Below, piece by piece: positions 11,936-23,600 of a stretch of 64,000 nt of DNA. The position numbers and the translations under genes were made by a program. The stretch lies in the NCBI RefSeq assembly GCF_033568475.1, contig NW_027331831.1, positions 12,090,001 through 12,154,000 on the forward strand, given 5' to 3'. This DNA comes from Henckelia pumila. Its lineage: Eukaryota > Streptophyta > Magnoliopsida > Lamiales > Gesneriaceae. Positions within the stretch are counted from its first letter, which is position 1. The number at the start of each line of letters is the position of its first letter. Under the pieces are notes generated by a model. That model ran no database searches, was not told where the DNA came from, and saw only the letters and a program-made list of their open reading frames with translations.

Positions 11936-13035
11936 TGTATCACACCCCGAAAATGGGCCTAGTTGACATCGACGTTATTTAACATTTTCGCATTAAACAA
12001 CAAGCCTCAGATTCCAGAAACTAGAAATCAGTCTATTTATTCATTCATAAAACTGAATTTGCATCGTCTTTCAATAAAATGACATTAAATGTCTTTAAAA
12101 AACTTTACTGAAATCAACTAAACTGAAACACATCGGCTTATAAAATGAAACTAAGACATAAATTAAATAGTAGACATCTCGATCCATCTTCACAAGCCCC
12201 AAAACTGGTTTTGCTCATCATCCTCGAGTTCTTCTTCGTTCTTATCTGAGATGGTTTTGGTAGATGAGTGATATGTGTTTCATTCAGTAAATGGAGGAAA
12301 TATCCCAGCTTTTAATCAATTTTTAACACAAATCTTATGCATATACAGTGTACTATCAGAACCGAAATCATATATATATTCACAGAATTACTTATGCACC
12401 ATTTTACTCATGATTTTCGTGGCTAACTGATATCAGCCCCTTGTATGTTTATCCTCTAAAGGGCGAGGAATCATAATAGAATAGAAACAGAAAAGATTAT
12501 TCAGAATATATACTTCTACCACTAGTTCACAAGTATAAGTGCATCAGAGATCAGATTTCGAAATTCATACATTAAATGAAAAACATACATACTGGAATCG
12601 TTTAAAACATAATATCATATTTTAAAATGGTAAGCCCAACTTATTGTAAATTGCTCAAAAGAATTTTCGGTTTTTCTTGACTGCTCAATGGACCCCTCGA
12701 CTGACTCCTTGACTGAACTGCTCAACTGAACGCTCGAACTCACTTTTTCTTGTGATTTTGCCCAGAATTTTGTGTAACCTTTACTCAGAAATATGAGTGC
12801 TATTTATAGGGATAAATATGACTGTTAGGATCCCCATTTATTGCTTTTTATTTGTCCTGATTTGGAGTGATTATTTCAGTTACAAAATCCCATATTTTAT
12901 GTTGTCTGTTACGAATTTGCTGATGGATGCCCCAACTGACTTCATTGTCCAGTCTACCTCATTTCAGTCTACCTCAGTTCAGTCTACCTCATTCTAGTCT
13001 ACCTCATTTTAGCCCACTGAAATTTTGGGTTCTCA
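11936..13035 (-). mobile_element. Solo LTR, 1,100 bp, with CAAGT target duplication
   Basis: It begins TGTATCACACCCC and ends TTTGGGTTCTCA, with CAAGT at 11931-11935 and 13036-13040. G3BP-like copies 1 and 3 have the uninterrupted sequence at this point (ATGTCAAGTTGTG). Promoter order suggests transcription on the minus strand: TGAGAACCC start, GAGGTAGACT tandem module, then CCCTATAAATAGC near 12805. No coding region was found. Confidence 0.88.
12951..13012. repeat. Four-copy 15-bp tandem repeat (AGTCTACCTCATTTC type)
   Basis: AGTCTACCTC recurs at 12951, 12966, 12981 and 12996 with a strict 15-bp period. It lies near the inferred 5' end of the solo LTR, upstream of its TATA box. Confidence 0.85.
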
Positions 13036-13639
13036 CAAGTTGTGTGTCAAACGGCTCGAGAGGATTACACTTAAGGTTGTCATAGTCTTGATACCACCAT
13101 CGAGCATTGGTCAGCTAAGTAATCTCGACTCCTAATATAACTTGCGGGAAATTTCAAGAGACTCATTGAGAATCAAGTAGTATTTTGTCACAAAGGCTTT
13201 CACAAATTCCTGAGCAGAATATCTTGGCTTCAGAGTTGTCATATCTGCAGGTTTGAATGACAATTGGGATGTACATATGTACTCGAGATTTAGAAATAGT
13301 TAAAAACCGCTTCCTACTGCTGAAGTCCCATGAAACAAAAAATTAAAAGAAGTTTGTAACCGAAAAATCATACCTAGAACCCAAAAAAATGATCATGTAA
13401 CCCATACGTTCTTCCAATACTTTCCAACGCTGAATCTATATATTTTTTCATAGATAGAAGCTGTTAATCTAAAGAGCTATTGGCCTATCGATACAATTTT
13501 CCTAAAATACCTATTAACTCGTTGCATATGCTACATAAGATAAATTATGACAAACAATCACCTAACAAATTAGACAAGTATATTCGTGCAAAATCCAGAG
13601 CAATCTTGGTCAAGGAGACGATCCATGCACGATGTGAAT

Positions 13640-14200
13640 GCATCTACTTCGTAACATTCCCAAGCCTCGTAGAGTTTCTCAAGATCTTTTTGTCAGAAGG
13701 TTGTGATCTTGATCTTCAATTGGGCTGACTTGGTCGGAGGAAAGTATTTAGTCAAAAATTTCGAGGCCATATCATCCATGCCGTGATGCTTCCAAATAGT
13801 AGAGACTGTAGCCAAACTCGTGCACTATCCCTAGGAGAGAACGTAAACAATCGTAGTCGAATGGTATCCTCAATGAAAGCATGTATCTTCACCGTATCAG
13901 CAATATCCAATAAGGGTGCGTAGATGTAGATTAGGATCCTCAGAATCCGAACCTCAAATTTGACTATGTTGTACCATATTAATCAATGTCGGTTTCAGAT
14001 TGATGTTGTTGCAGTGATGGTCTGACGAGCAATTTCGGAGTAATTAAAGTTGATAACTGGTCTGAAATGATCTCTGATATGCACCGAGCCATTATTGTAC
14101 TCTCTGTTCTCAATCATTTGCCTCAATTCTTCTCTTATCATTTTTCTCAAAGCTTTGGCAATCTTTTTCTTAGGGTTTTGCACATAAATTGCATACATAG
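13640..14200 (-). pseudogene. Partial Athila-type gag, with stops
   Basis: The minus-strand translation shows FLTKYFPPTKSAQLK followed by a stop and then LEKLYEAWE. This is the conserved block of Athila/Ty3-type gag in plants. Upstream, towards 14198, an open stretch begins near the primer site. Stops and the missing C-terminal part mark it as a remnant. The normal product packages the element RNA. Confidence 0.65.
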
Positions 14201-15413
14201 ATACAGATAAAATTAGATCTAGAAAAATAAAAAAAACTTATATAAATAAAAATTAAAACTTAACGATTTAGCATAAATCAAATAAAATTCATTCCCCAGC
14301 AACGACGCCAAAACTTCTTGCGTGATTTTTTCTTGCAATCGTACGATGTCAAGTTTTAGATATGATTAATATAGTATTGTTCTCACAGAGAATGAATAAT
14401 CGATGTGATACTAAATATGTGCAACTAATATAGTCTTAATCCTATTTCGAACTAAAAAGGTGAGTTGATGCGCAGTGAATAAATTAATTAGGAACCCACA
14501 AGATGAAGATCAATGAAAAAAATTCTAGATGTTTGATTTCACTTGACTAAAACCATGTTTAATTCCTAACTATATATAAAAAAATTCTTCTAGTTTACTT
14601 TCTATTTATCACTTGGGAAAGTGAACAGAAATATACATATAAACATAATTCTGGATGTGACGTTTCATAGGATGTGACCCGACATGTGTCAAGACATGAC
14701 ATAGACAAAACTGAAAAGGAAACATTGAAATATAAGCCATTGAAATTTCATCTCAGCATTTATGGTTCATTATTATGTCCCCTATATATTACTCCTATAA
14801 GGGGCGAGGCTATTTTATCAATTTTATACCCATCGTAGAGGGGTCATAAGTACGATTTTATACTCACGTACAGGACCATATCTTATCATAATTTTTTTCA
14901 CTTCAAACTCAAATCATAAAAGTGTTGTTTCACAATCTTGGAGCATAATGAATGAATCAAAAGGAGGGATTGAAACTTATGCAAATCTGAGGGCATGAAA
15001 CACATGGTGTACGATCATATTTTACAATAGAAACATTATCATTTAGAACATAGATTAGTCCACTTATGAAATCTCAAAGCATACGAAGGGAATCATATGA
15101 AATGAATGAAACATATACGAATCAAAGACACGAATCAAAACAATCAAATTTTAATGCAGAGACATGATTTTTTTAAACATATATAAGCCCACTTACCTTT
15201 CTTGAATCTAAACGATGAAATCTTTGATTCTTGAGACTCGATCACATGCGCTCCTTGTCGCAGAGAATGACTTGAACTTGGACAAAATTTATGCTTACAA
15301 TTGGGTAAAGTGACGCCTTGGTTTTCTCAAAAATCAGCAGCCTAAGGGTTCTAAATTTTGAGAGTGTGACTTGAGGGATTTGGATGTGGTTTCTGCGGCA
15401 TAGAATGTATGTT

Positions 15414-15430
15414 TGTGTGTGTGTGTGTGT
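15414..15430. repeat. (TG)n microsatellite in the Athila-like LTR
   Basis: About eight TG dinucleotides lie in a row. Confidence 0.8.
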
Positions 15431-15644
15431 CTATATTGAGGGGGATGAATTTGAATCAAGAAATCAGCCTGGATTTTGTTTGTTAATGCTGCAAATATTC
15501 AACATGATCTGCTTGAATATTGGTTGATTCTTAACCCTTAATTTTGGTCATTACAAGGCACAAATATGGAAACAATATGGTGGATTTCCTTCCAAAATTT
15601 TGATATTCCTTGGGATTCCATCTTCGAAAATTTGGGTTCTCACA

Positions 15645-16715
15645 CGTGAATTATCATGTGTGTTGCTAGACTTAATTAAATTTGTTGATAGATTGATAAA
15701 TTTGTAGTTTGATATTTTAATTCATAAAAAAATATGAAAACAAAAAACAAAAAAATAACATGTTGTTATAAAATAAATACATCAACGTCAAAAAAATAAT
15801 AAAATATCAACCAATTTTTAAATTCGTAGAACTTGGACTTTTGAACATTCAAACCAACTGTTAGAAACTGTTTGAATTATGAAATTAAATGGTAAATCGA
15901 AATAAAAGGAAAATTTAACTATTTTTTCACCCCATGTTCTACAAAATGTAAGTTAAACGCAAGATTATATAAGGATATTGAATATCATCATTCAAAACAT
16001 ATCCAGATTAATATTTCACATCTATTGCACATGAAATGTAGGGAGATTAATGCATATAAATTCTAGTTATTTCAACCAATCTCGGCCTCTAACTCAACCA
16101 ATATCATTCGAGTACTCCTCCTTGGTCCCCATCCCCAGGTCTAGTTGAATTTTTAGTTCTCGCATTTGCCTACTCAGTGTTTATACCTTGTTTGGAATTT
16201 CAACCATTATTTCTTGATGGAGAACTTCCTTTACCTTTCTCGTTGTTACCTAAGAAAACATGAAAATTTTCCATTAGTGCCACAAGTTATAGCGTTCTAA
16301 TTTTTCACAGTTAATAAAGGATAGTTTAGGTCTTGAATCATAATGGTGTAGAATCACTCATGATTGCAACTGATTTTTAAATTATACAACCCCCAAAGTA
16401 TAAATAGTCATATGTACATAACAGTGCATGCATGTAATCATTGTTGTTGCGGTTGGAATACTCGAAAACTTAACCATAATATAATGCAACTATCTTTTCA
16501 ACAACATTATATGATACACATTCATACCTTGTGCAATGAATGTTCCATATCTTGATCTTAATTTTCAAGAAAAAAAATTAGAATATGGAGAGGATGAATG
16601 GCATTACCATTAAAAGTTGTGGAAATTAGTTTTAAAAAACAAATATTCCATATTAAGGTGTATTTTAAAAATTGTATAATAGAAAACATGAATGGAAGTT
16701 AAATAATTCTCTCAC
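15645..16715. other. Duplicated intergenic unit, no gene seen
   Basis: The segment matches 4861-4980 and then 7729-8684 and 10189-10440, but without the TRIM, the 5519-7728 block and the 8690-10183 solo LTR. It therefore serves as the empty-site reference for those three insertions. Confidence 0.7.
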
Positions 16716-17480
16716 TTACCACGAGCGGAGGACGATCTCATGTAAGCCATGTAGGATTTCTTTTGACCAAATTTAACTTGATGAGCCTGAAAAAATATTA
16801 AATCAGTAATTTGAGAATTTTGAGTAAAAGTAAAAAAAACATTTTAAGATTGAAAAATGTTTAAGATTCTCCATTTCAGTATATAATATATGATCTCTAT
16901 AGCCTATAATTGGAGAAAAAGCTCTAGTATTACCTCAGTATGTCCATTAACTTGGAATAAATATCATGAGTTTCAATCAATTTCGAATAAGCACCTCAAG
17001 TGCACAGTAGCGTGCAGAATCCATATATTTGAATTCCACGAATCCACCACAAAAAACATACTAACAAAGAATGTTGAACCAACTCATAGAGATAATAAGA
17101 GATAAAACTATAAAGAGAAATGTTTGAATCAAATTAATCTGATGCCGACCTCATGTCTTCTAATTTGAATTTCTTCTAACCGGCCCAAAATTGTTTTATA
17201 ACCTTCACAAGTCTTTCTTTGGTAATATCATGTGGCATCCTCCTATGTATATTGTATTAACTAAGGCTTGAAGCTCTAAAAAAATCGGACTAGAAATGGA
17301 GAAAAATGTGTTCTGCATTGGGAGTAATATCAGTCAAAACATTTGTATGTGGTTGCATCTTAGGTTTAGCGGCGTTTGAATGAGCTGAGTGCTGCTAGGA
17401 TTTGATGCTTTCAGGGCACCTTTAACACCAGATGCTGAAGCTTTGGATTTCAGCGTAACTATTGCTTTCTTGTTGAGTTA
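16716..17480 (-). pseudogene. G3BP-like 3'-half copy (2b), pseudogene
   Basis: Only the distal half of the gene is present: the linker piece (about 17480-17340), RRM start (about 17265-17150), RRM C-terminal piece (about 17050-16930) and last short exon (AHQVKFGQKKSYMAY near 16790-16735). Compared with copies 2 and 3, the GGLPYDI-equivalent site has lost one base and shifts frame. There is no NTF2 half upstream, because 17.5-17.9 kb is already the downstream region of copy 3. Confidence 0.7.
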
Positions 17481-17859
17481 CTGCCATAAGTTACAACATT
17501 CGAGTTTCTCAGTTAATAACCGATAGATTAGGTCTTGAATGATAGAGTAGGATCAATCATGATCACGTTTGATCTTTTAAATTATACAACCCACTAAGTA
17601 TAAAGAGTCATATGCACATAATATTACATGAAATTATTGATGTAGCGGTTGGAATACTCGAAAACTTAACCATACAATAATTATGTTATATTTTCAAAAT
17701 CATTATATGACACACGTTCATACTCTGTGCAATGAATGTGCAATATCTTGATGTAAAATTTCAAGAAAAAAAATTAGATTAGGTAGAGGATAGATGGCAT
17801 TAACCCATTAACAGTTGTGAAATCATTATAAATTATATAACATGAAACATGAATAGAAG
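17481..17859. other. 3' flank of G3BP-like copy 3, no gene seen
   Basis: The segment matches 16285-16715 and 8636-8684 plus 10189-10440, so it is the spacer that follows each copy in the array. Confidence 0.6.
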
Positions 17860-18659
17860 TTAAAGAATTTTCCCACTTACCACGATCTGAGGACGATCTC
17901 CTGTATTCCATACATGATTCCTTTTGGCCAAATTTAACACGATGGGCCTGAAGAAACATCACATAGGTAATTGAAGAATTTTGAGTAAAAGGTAAAAAAA
18001 CATCTTTACTAGTAAAAAATGTTCACGAGACGTCATTAAAAGTGGAAAAAATTCTCAGATAATACTTCAGTTTGTACATTAAATTGGAATAAATATCAAG
18101 AGTTTCAATTCAAATTAAAAAAGGAATAAGCACCTCAATTGCACGGCATGGAGAATCCACAGATTTGAATTTCATGAATCCACAACAAAAACCATTCGGG
18201 CCAAGAATGTTGAACAAAGTCAGAGAGATACTAAGAGATAAAACTGTAAAGAGAAATATTTGAATTAAATCCGATGACGACCTCATGTCTTCTAATCGAA
18301 ATTTTTTTTAACCGGCCTGAATTGTTTTAGAAACTCCACGAGTCTTTGTTTGGTAATATCATACGGCAATCCTCCTATGTGTATTATCTTAACTAATCAC
18401 ATAATTTAAACAATATGATACAATAATATGCCTAAGATTTGAAGTTGTAAACAAATAGGACTAGAAATAGAGAAAAATGTATTCTGCATTTAGTCTAACT
18501 ATTTGAAGGAGTTGAAGGTTTTGATTCAGTGCTGCTAGAATTTGATACTTTTGAGGCATCTTATGTGAGGAACTTGATTCTAAACATCTAATCAAAATAA
18601 TCATTCAAAAAAATCGACAGAGATTCCAGAACAAAAAGGTCAAGAAATTTTTTTTAAGA

Positions 18660-19012
18660 CATGCACGGACCCCGTGCACCCTCCGTGCCCGGGTTCGTGC
18701 ATTAATCTGTCGCCATGGGTTCGGAGGCCACAAAAAATACACAGACCCCGTGCACCCTCCGTGCATGGGTCTGTGCAAAACTAATGCACTAAAAACTCAA
18801 CTCTCTGTTTTCTGCATGGACCCCGTGCACCCTCCGTGCCCGGGTCCGTGCCCAACATTTCAAAATCAACAAGTTACTGCCTCGAACTAAGTCCACACGG
18901 ACCCATGCACGGACCTAGGCATGGGGTCCGTGCATGAACAAATTCTCAACAATTACAAAAAACGAAGGTACACGGACCCTCACCCAGACCTTGGCACGGT
19001 GTCCGTGCCCTG
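18660..19012. repeat. CACGGACCCCGTGCA near-palindromic GC-rich array
   Basis: At least five variant copies of a unit built on GGACCCCGTGCACCCTCCGT followed by CGGGTCCGTGC occur. Each can pair its CACGGACC and GGTCCGTG parts. It is strikingly GC-rich against its flanks. Confidence 0.8.
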
Positions 19013-19740
19013 CTATTTTCCAGAAAAATAAAACATTCAGGAGCAGAACATGCATTCCAATTCCAATCTGAAATCTTAAATCTCAACAAAAACATGCATA
19101 AATCCAATACATGATAATTCTAAGGTCGTACAATCATCGAACTAGTAGAACATGCATCTATTTTAAGTTCCACCATTCGAAATACAACAAGTACAGCGAG
19201 TTCGAATATAAATCGACTCTAAAACCAAGCCCTCATTTCTATCATCACAATCTCAGTCTAGTCATGCTGCCTCTGACTCAAACTTGTCCCACCTGTTGCC
19301 AAGCACACACACAAAGATAAGACAACAGCCGGATAATTCCGATGAGAATAATATTCCTAGTAAAAGAGACATAAAAAGGTAATCCAAGTAATATATCAAA
19401 TCATGATATACGTAACAACAAGACAAGCAAGTCAAGTAGTATATCAACAACTCCATTTGAAATGCAATAAAATGCAATGCATGTCTTTAAATCGGGTTCT
19501 CATATCTGATAGTCAAAGAAAACGGTTCTCTGCTCTTTTTGGGATCCCGAGGACAAAATATCACACAACTCTCTGACTCTCCCGATCGAGGTGGAAGGTG
19601 CATATTTTAATCCTCTAGACTCTGGGGCATCTACAGAGAGTTGAGCAACAAATGGAAGTAATTCGCCCATCAATGCCACTCGACTATAATCCCTAGAACT
19701 TCTAATTCTCCTGGGCCTTCCGTGCCCTCTAAAAACAACA

Positions 19741-20012
19741 TAAGAAGCTCAAAATGAATGCAATTGCAATTCAAAAAACAATCAAACATATATTTCAAGT
19801 GACATGCAAGTATGTGATTTCTCTAGGACACTCGAATCAATCCGGATTCGAGTTAATCTTCATATTCCATCCAATTTAAGAAGCTCAAAATGAATGCAAG
19901 TGCAATTCAAAAAACAATCAAACATATATTTCAAGTGACATGCAAGTATGTGATTTCTCTAGGACACTCGAATCAATCCGGATTCGAGTTAATCGTCATA
20001 TTCCATCCAATG
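19741..20012. repeat. 136-bp direct duplication inside the 18564-20929 element
   Basis: Units start at 19741 and 19877 (TAAGAAGCTCAAAATGAATG) and both run to CATATTCCATCCAAT. Only a few substitutions separate them, so the duplication is younger than the element's other features. Confidence 0.9.
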
Positions 20013-21712
20013 TCGTCTTATACCTCTTCTTTGCTTTGACGTAGCTGCAATTCAAAAAAGCTACAAGAATAAGAATTCTAATCAGAATCCATCCAATCTT
20101 AATTCAAAGAATAGGATCAACTTGATACCAAACCTCGATCAACTCTTCAACAATTTGGATTCTGCCAATTCTGAACTCCACGATCTTCAACCAAATATGT
20201 ACGGAGATATAAAACAATCCAATATCAATCCATCCAAATCAAATTAATCCCAAAACTCAAACAAAACTCCCAAAATTCTAAAAATTTAAATCGGCGGCAT
20301 AACGACTATAATCTGATCAATCGAAAATCACAGACACCAATAAATAGATCCAATACAACTCCCAACATCAATAATTCATCTAAAAAAACACAATTCCAAC
20401 AAATCTAGAAACCCAAAATTTTGAATTATGCTTCCAAAATTCCTAACAAATCCAAACGTCATTTTTTTTTATCCGACTTCGAATATACGATCTATCCTAG
20501 CTCAAGAACAACATATCCAAATTTAAACAATTCTGACAACATCCCAAAATTGAAGTATATTGGATCCAAGAAAAACTTACGGTAGAACGGAGATCTCGCA
20601 GCCGTGATCGCTAATATGCCTTCAGATTGAATTTCTAACAGACGGATCGAACTCGGAATGAAATCTGGAAGCTCAAAGCTCACGTTTTGGAGCTTTAATG
20701 GAGGCCTAGGCGTGATGGAGAAGGAGAAGGAATGAAGAAGAATAGTCAACCGATTAAAAGGCCAAATGTTAAATAATAAATCCCAATTTTGCACTTTGGT
20801 CCTTGAATTCTTCAAAAATTGCAAATCGGTCCCTTATCAAAGATCAATTAAATTCTCAAATTACGTAATCTCCGATTATCAATCTTAATCTCTTATAATC
20901 TCAAATAGGCTAATTTTTGGGGTGTTACACCTTAAACAAGAGATGCCAAAACTTTGGATGTCGGAGGAGGAGCTACTAATTTCTTGTCTAATTTTCAATG
21001 AACTTTTGTGATTATTGGAGGATTCTGGGGACTGGCCTTTGCAAACTTTGGATAAATCCAAAATTTAATTAATTAGAACATGGAATCACAAAAAGAAATA
21101 TAACTCTTCAAGATAACATCGCATAACATACCATAGAAGCATAAGTAATTTTCGGGAACGCTACTTTCTTAACATCTGACACTGGCGATATAATTGGACA
21201 TACTTTTTCACATGAAGCCGCCACTTCATAAAAATTAGTAGCAGGAATGTTTCTTGGCATTTCCATCTTCAATCGCTTCTTTGGTTAGAGATAATTCATG
21301 GTGATCTGATTTACTGAATGGAACTGCAAGCACGAGACCTAAAAGATACACACAACGAACAAATTAAGAGGACAAAACTAAGAGAAATATACAGATATAG
21401 GGTAAAATTCTACCAGAATTTTGCGCCGGAGCAACTTGATCCTTATTCTGATTATCTTGGATAGCAGTATTGGTGAAAAATCCAAATATATCAACGACCT
21501 TTAAAATATAGTTCAATTCAAAGAATCCTCCTATTGTGTTTTCAGAAAGAACTTCTGGTTAAAACCCTTTATAAAACCATCTGTTAGAGTCAGCAATTAT
21601 TTGATCAAGTAAAAGTATCAGTTTCAATCGCATTTGATCAACTGTGACAAATGGCGCCATGAAAATCTTATGCAAAGAAATTCAATAGGTTATATCCAGA
21701 TAACATACACAG

Positions 21713-22063
21713 TATAGGACCGAGCGCTTACCGTTTTACCAAAAACTACATTTGGTGGTAATGGTGCAAATAAAATCTTTTAAACCGCAAAGCTGCCCAA
21801 AGCGCCATGATTTGGTTATTCTACCCAGCATGGACAATTATTGCACCTCAAAAATCTCCCTCCCAATAAATTAACTCCTTGCAATCATTGGACAAATGAA
21901 CCTATGATCTTGGCTTCGATACCAATTATAAGACAGATCGTTGTTGTTTTGCCAAAAACTATAGCTTGTCATAATGGTACAACTCAAATCTTTTAGACTT
22001 TCCATGAACCCAAGCACTATGGTTTGATTGCTCTACCAGCATGGATAATTATTGCACCCAACA
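21713..22063 (-). mobile_element. TRIM, copy B (older), inside G3BP-like copy 3
   Basis: It has the same layout as the 5025-5374 TRIM: terminal repeats of about 137-139 bp (21713 to about 21851, and 21927-22063), a short internal part and a primer-site-like TTGGCTTCGATACCAAT on the plus strand. Flanks are CACAG and CACAA, a 5-bp duplication with one mismatch. Copy 1 of the gene has the uninterrupted sequence at about 1040. The two terminal repeats differ from each other more than in copy A. Confidence 0.82.
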
Positions 22064-22334
22064 CACAAATAAGATGATAAGTTCATGTAAAATCAGGTAT
22101 TTGAAAGAGGAACAAATAAACTAATGTCAAGTTGTGACTCAAATGGCTCAAGAGGATTACATTTAAGGTTGTCGCGGTCTTGATATCACCATCGAGCCTT
22201 GGCCATCCTAGTAGGCTCGACTCATGATAGAAATTGTGGGAAATTTTAGGAGATTCATTGAGAATCACATGGTATCTCATCACAAAGGCTTTTGCCGTTT
22301 CCAAAGCAGAATATCCTGGCCTCGGGGTTTTCAT

Positions 22335-23600
22335 TTCTGCGGTAGTTTGAATGAAAATTGTCACGCACATATATGTACTCAAGATTTAATAAAAGATTCA
22401 CTTAAACTATACCTGATAAATACATCATCAAAATAAAAGAGTGTTTTTTAATATCATTCGAATCTAGATGCTAAAAACCCGTATCCATCATAATTATATG
22501 ATAAAATGCTCCATATTATTATAACAAGTAGTTGGTGAGCAAAAAACAGAGTTTGAAAAGAATACATTAAAAGACATGAAAATTATGAAGCATGTATAAT
22601 GAATCTGTCGTGGTGTTCAGAATCTTGTCGAACATATTTTTGAATTTCATGACGAAACCACTTCAGTCTCTTTCGAAACAGTAAAAAAAGCCCGCTTCTG
22701 AATCTTTAGGAACGGTTAAAGGCCGCTTCCCACTTCTAAATTCCTATAAAACCATGGCGCAACTAGTTAACGACTTTTCAAAACTCTTGTTTCCAGCAAG
22801 GGACACAGAGATTAAAAGAAGTTTGTAACCGAAAGATCAAACCTAAAACCAAACAAATATTGATCACGAACCAACATTCATCCAATAATCTTCGAATCTA
22901 TATTTTTCCATAGATAGAAGTTAGTAATCTAAAGGGCTATCAGCTTATCGATACAACTTTGCTAAAATACATATGCAATTAACTCAAGGCATACGATATA
23001 TCAGATTAAATGATTAATTATGACAAGCACTCAACTAACAAATTAGACGAGTATATCTGCGTAGAATCCAGAGCAATCTTGGTCAGGGAGACAATCCATG
23101 CATGATCACATATCGCGAATAAACTCGAAAGGTGAATGACCGTGTTAAATTATTTTTAAATAAGTTCACGTACAGACTCCCTAGAAGATAAAAGGCCGGC
23201 AAAGAACCTGATTTTATACCATAACATAAGATAAAATCCAATCTTCAGAGCAAGCAATCTTGAGAACAAATTCTAAAACAAATCTTCATCTAAAAGCTAT
23301 TATTCTAATCCATCCCTCAAATTTTTTGGATGAAATTATGCACAATACCGAGGCTGAACCAAAAAAGTGCAGTCTTCCAGCAAATAAATCAAACTCATGC
23401 AAATTCAATAAAAAAAAACCCAAGAAAAATACAACCCATTTTTTTATCAGGTGGTCGAAAACAATCCAAATATAAAATCAATAAGCAAAAACAAAATCTT
23501 CAACGTTAAAAGACAAGATTTTGTGAATTCCCTTTTGGGGAAAACCTTTTTATGGATAAGCAAAGATGCAGAACAAGAAAATTAAAGCAGCAAATGGCGC
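22335..23600 (-). other. Decayed leader/5' region of G3BP-like copy 3
   Basis: The segment is collinear with 1296-2870 of copy 1, but the portion matching about 2590-2740 is missing, removing the putative 5' UTR exon and its donor. No other gene is seen. Confidence 0.6.

Larger units (their letters stand above)
10440..13632 (-). pseudogene. G3BP-like copy 2, pseudogene split by a solo LTR
   Basis: The start codon is at 13242, and NTF2 exon 1 reads MTTLKPRYSAQEF and then meets in-frame stops after RKLY and again after ESRLLS. A 1.1-kb solo LTR (11936-13035) sits just downstream of exon 1. The first third of NTF2 exon 2, with its acceptor, is deleted; the remainder is near 11580-11740 and still reads FFVMNDI. 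Downstream come the Ser/Thr/Lys linker (about 11250-11050), RRM pieces (GGLPYDISKQRFLEV near 10920, CCGFVEFE near 10720) and a last short exon near 10540-10475. The upstream side is cut at about 13632, where it joins retroelement gag. Combined lesions make a functional protein very unlikely. Confidence 0.8.
13632..15644 (-). mobile_element. Truncated Athila-like LTR retrotransposon: 5' LTR, primer site and partial gag
   Basis: Read on the minus strand there is an LTR (15644-14319, TGTGAGAACCC to ACGCA), an Athila-type primer site (TTTGGCGTCGTTGCTGGGG, about 14312-14294) and then gag sequence to about 13632. There the homology stops abruptly at G3BP copy 2. The rest of gag, pol and the 3' LTR are missing, so no target duplication can be checked on the left side. 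The right flank resumes the duplicated intergenic unit (GTGAATTATCATGTG), matching about 4870. Confidence 0.75.
18564..20929. mobile_element. LTR-like insertion, 2,366 bp, probable solo LTR
   Basis: The ends are TGTGAGGAAC and GGGGTGTTACA (TG...CA), flanked by TCTTA (18559-18563) and CCTTA (20930-20934), a 5-bp duplication with one mismatch. Removing the block restores the linker exon of G3BP-like copy 3 as seen in copy 2. Its termini resemble those of the 11936-13035 solo LTR. It carries a GC-rich tandem module near the left end and a 136-bp internal duplication. No coding domain or clear TATA box was recognised, so orientation is uncertain. Confidence 0.75.
17860..22334 (-). pseudogene. G3BP-like copy 3, pseudogene interrupted by a solo LTR and a TRIM
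   Basis: The start codon is at 22334; exon 1 (22334-22161) is still open and reads MKTPRPGYSALETAKAF. The following intron holds a TRIM (21713-22063). NTF2 exon 2 (about 21600-21415) lacks its first third and has a stop after FFLKTQ. A shortened exon 3 lies at about 21290-21140. The linker exon (about 21050 down to 18490) is split by the 18564-20929 element. RRM parts remain recognisable (GGLPYDITKQRLVEF near 18375, last exon AHRVKFGQKESCMEY near 17950). The exon-2 deletion has the same junction as in copy 2. Confidence 0.8.
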
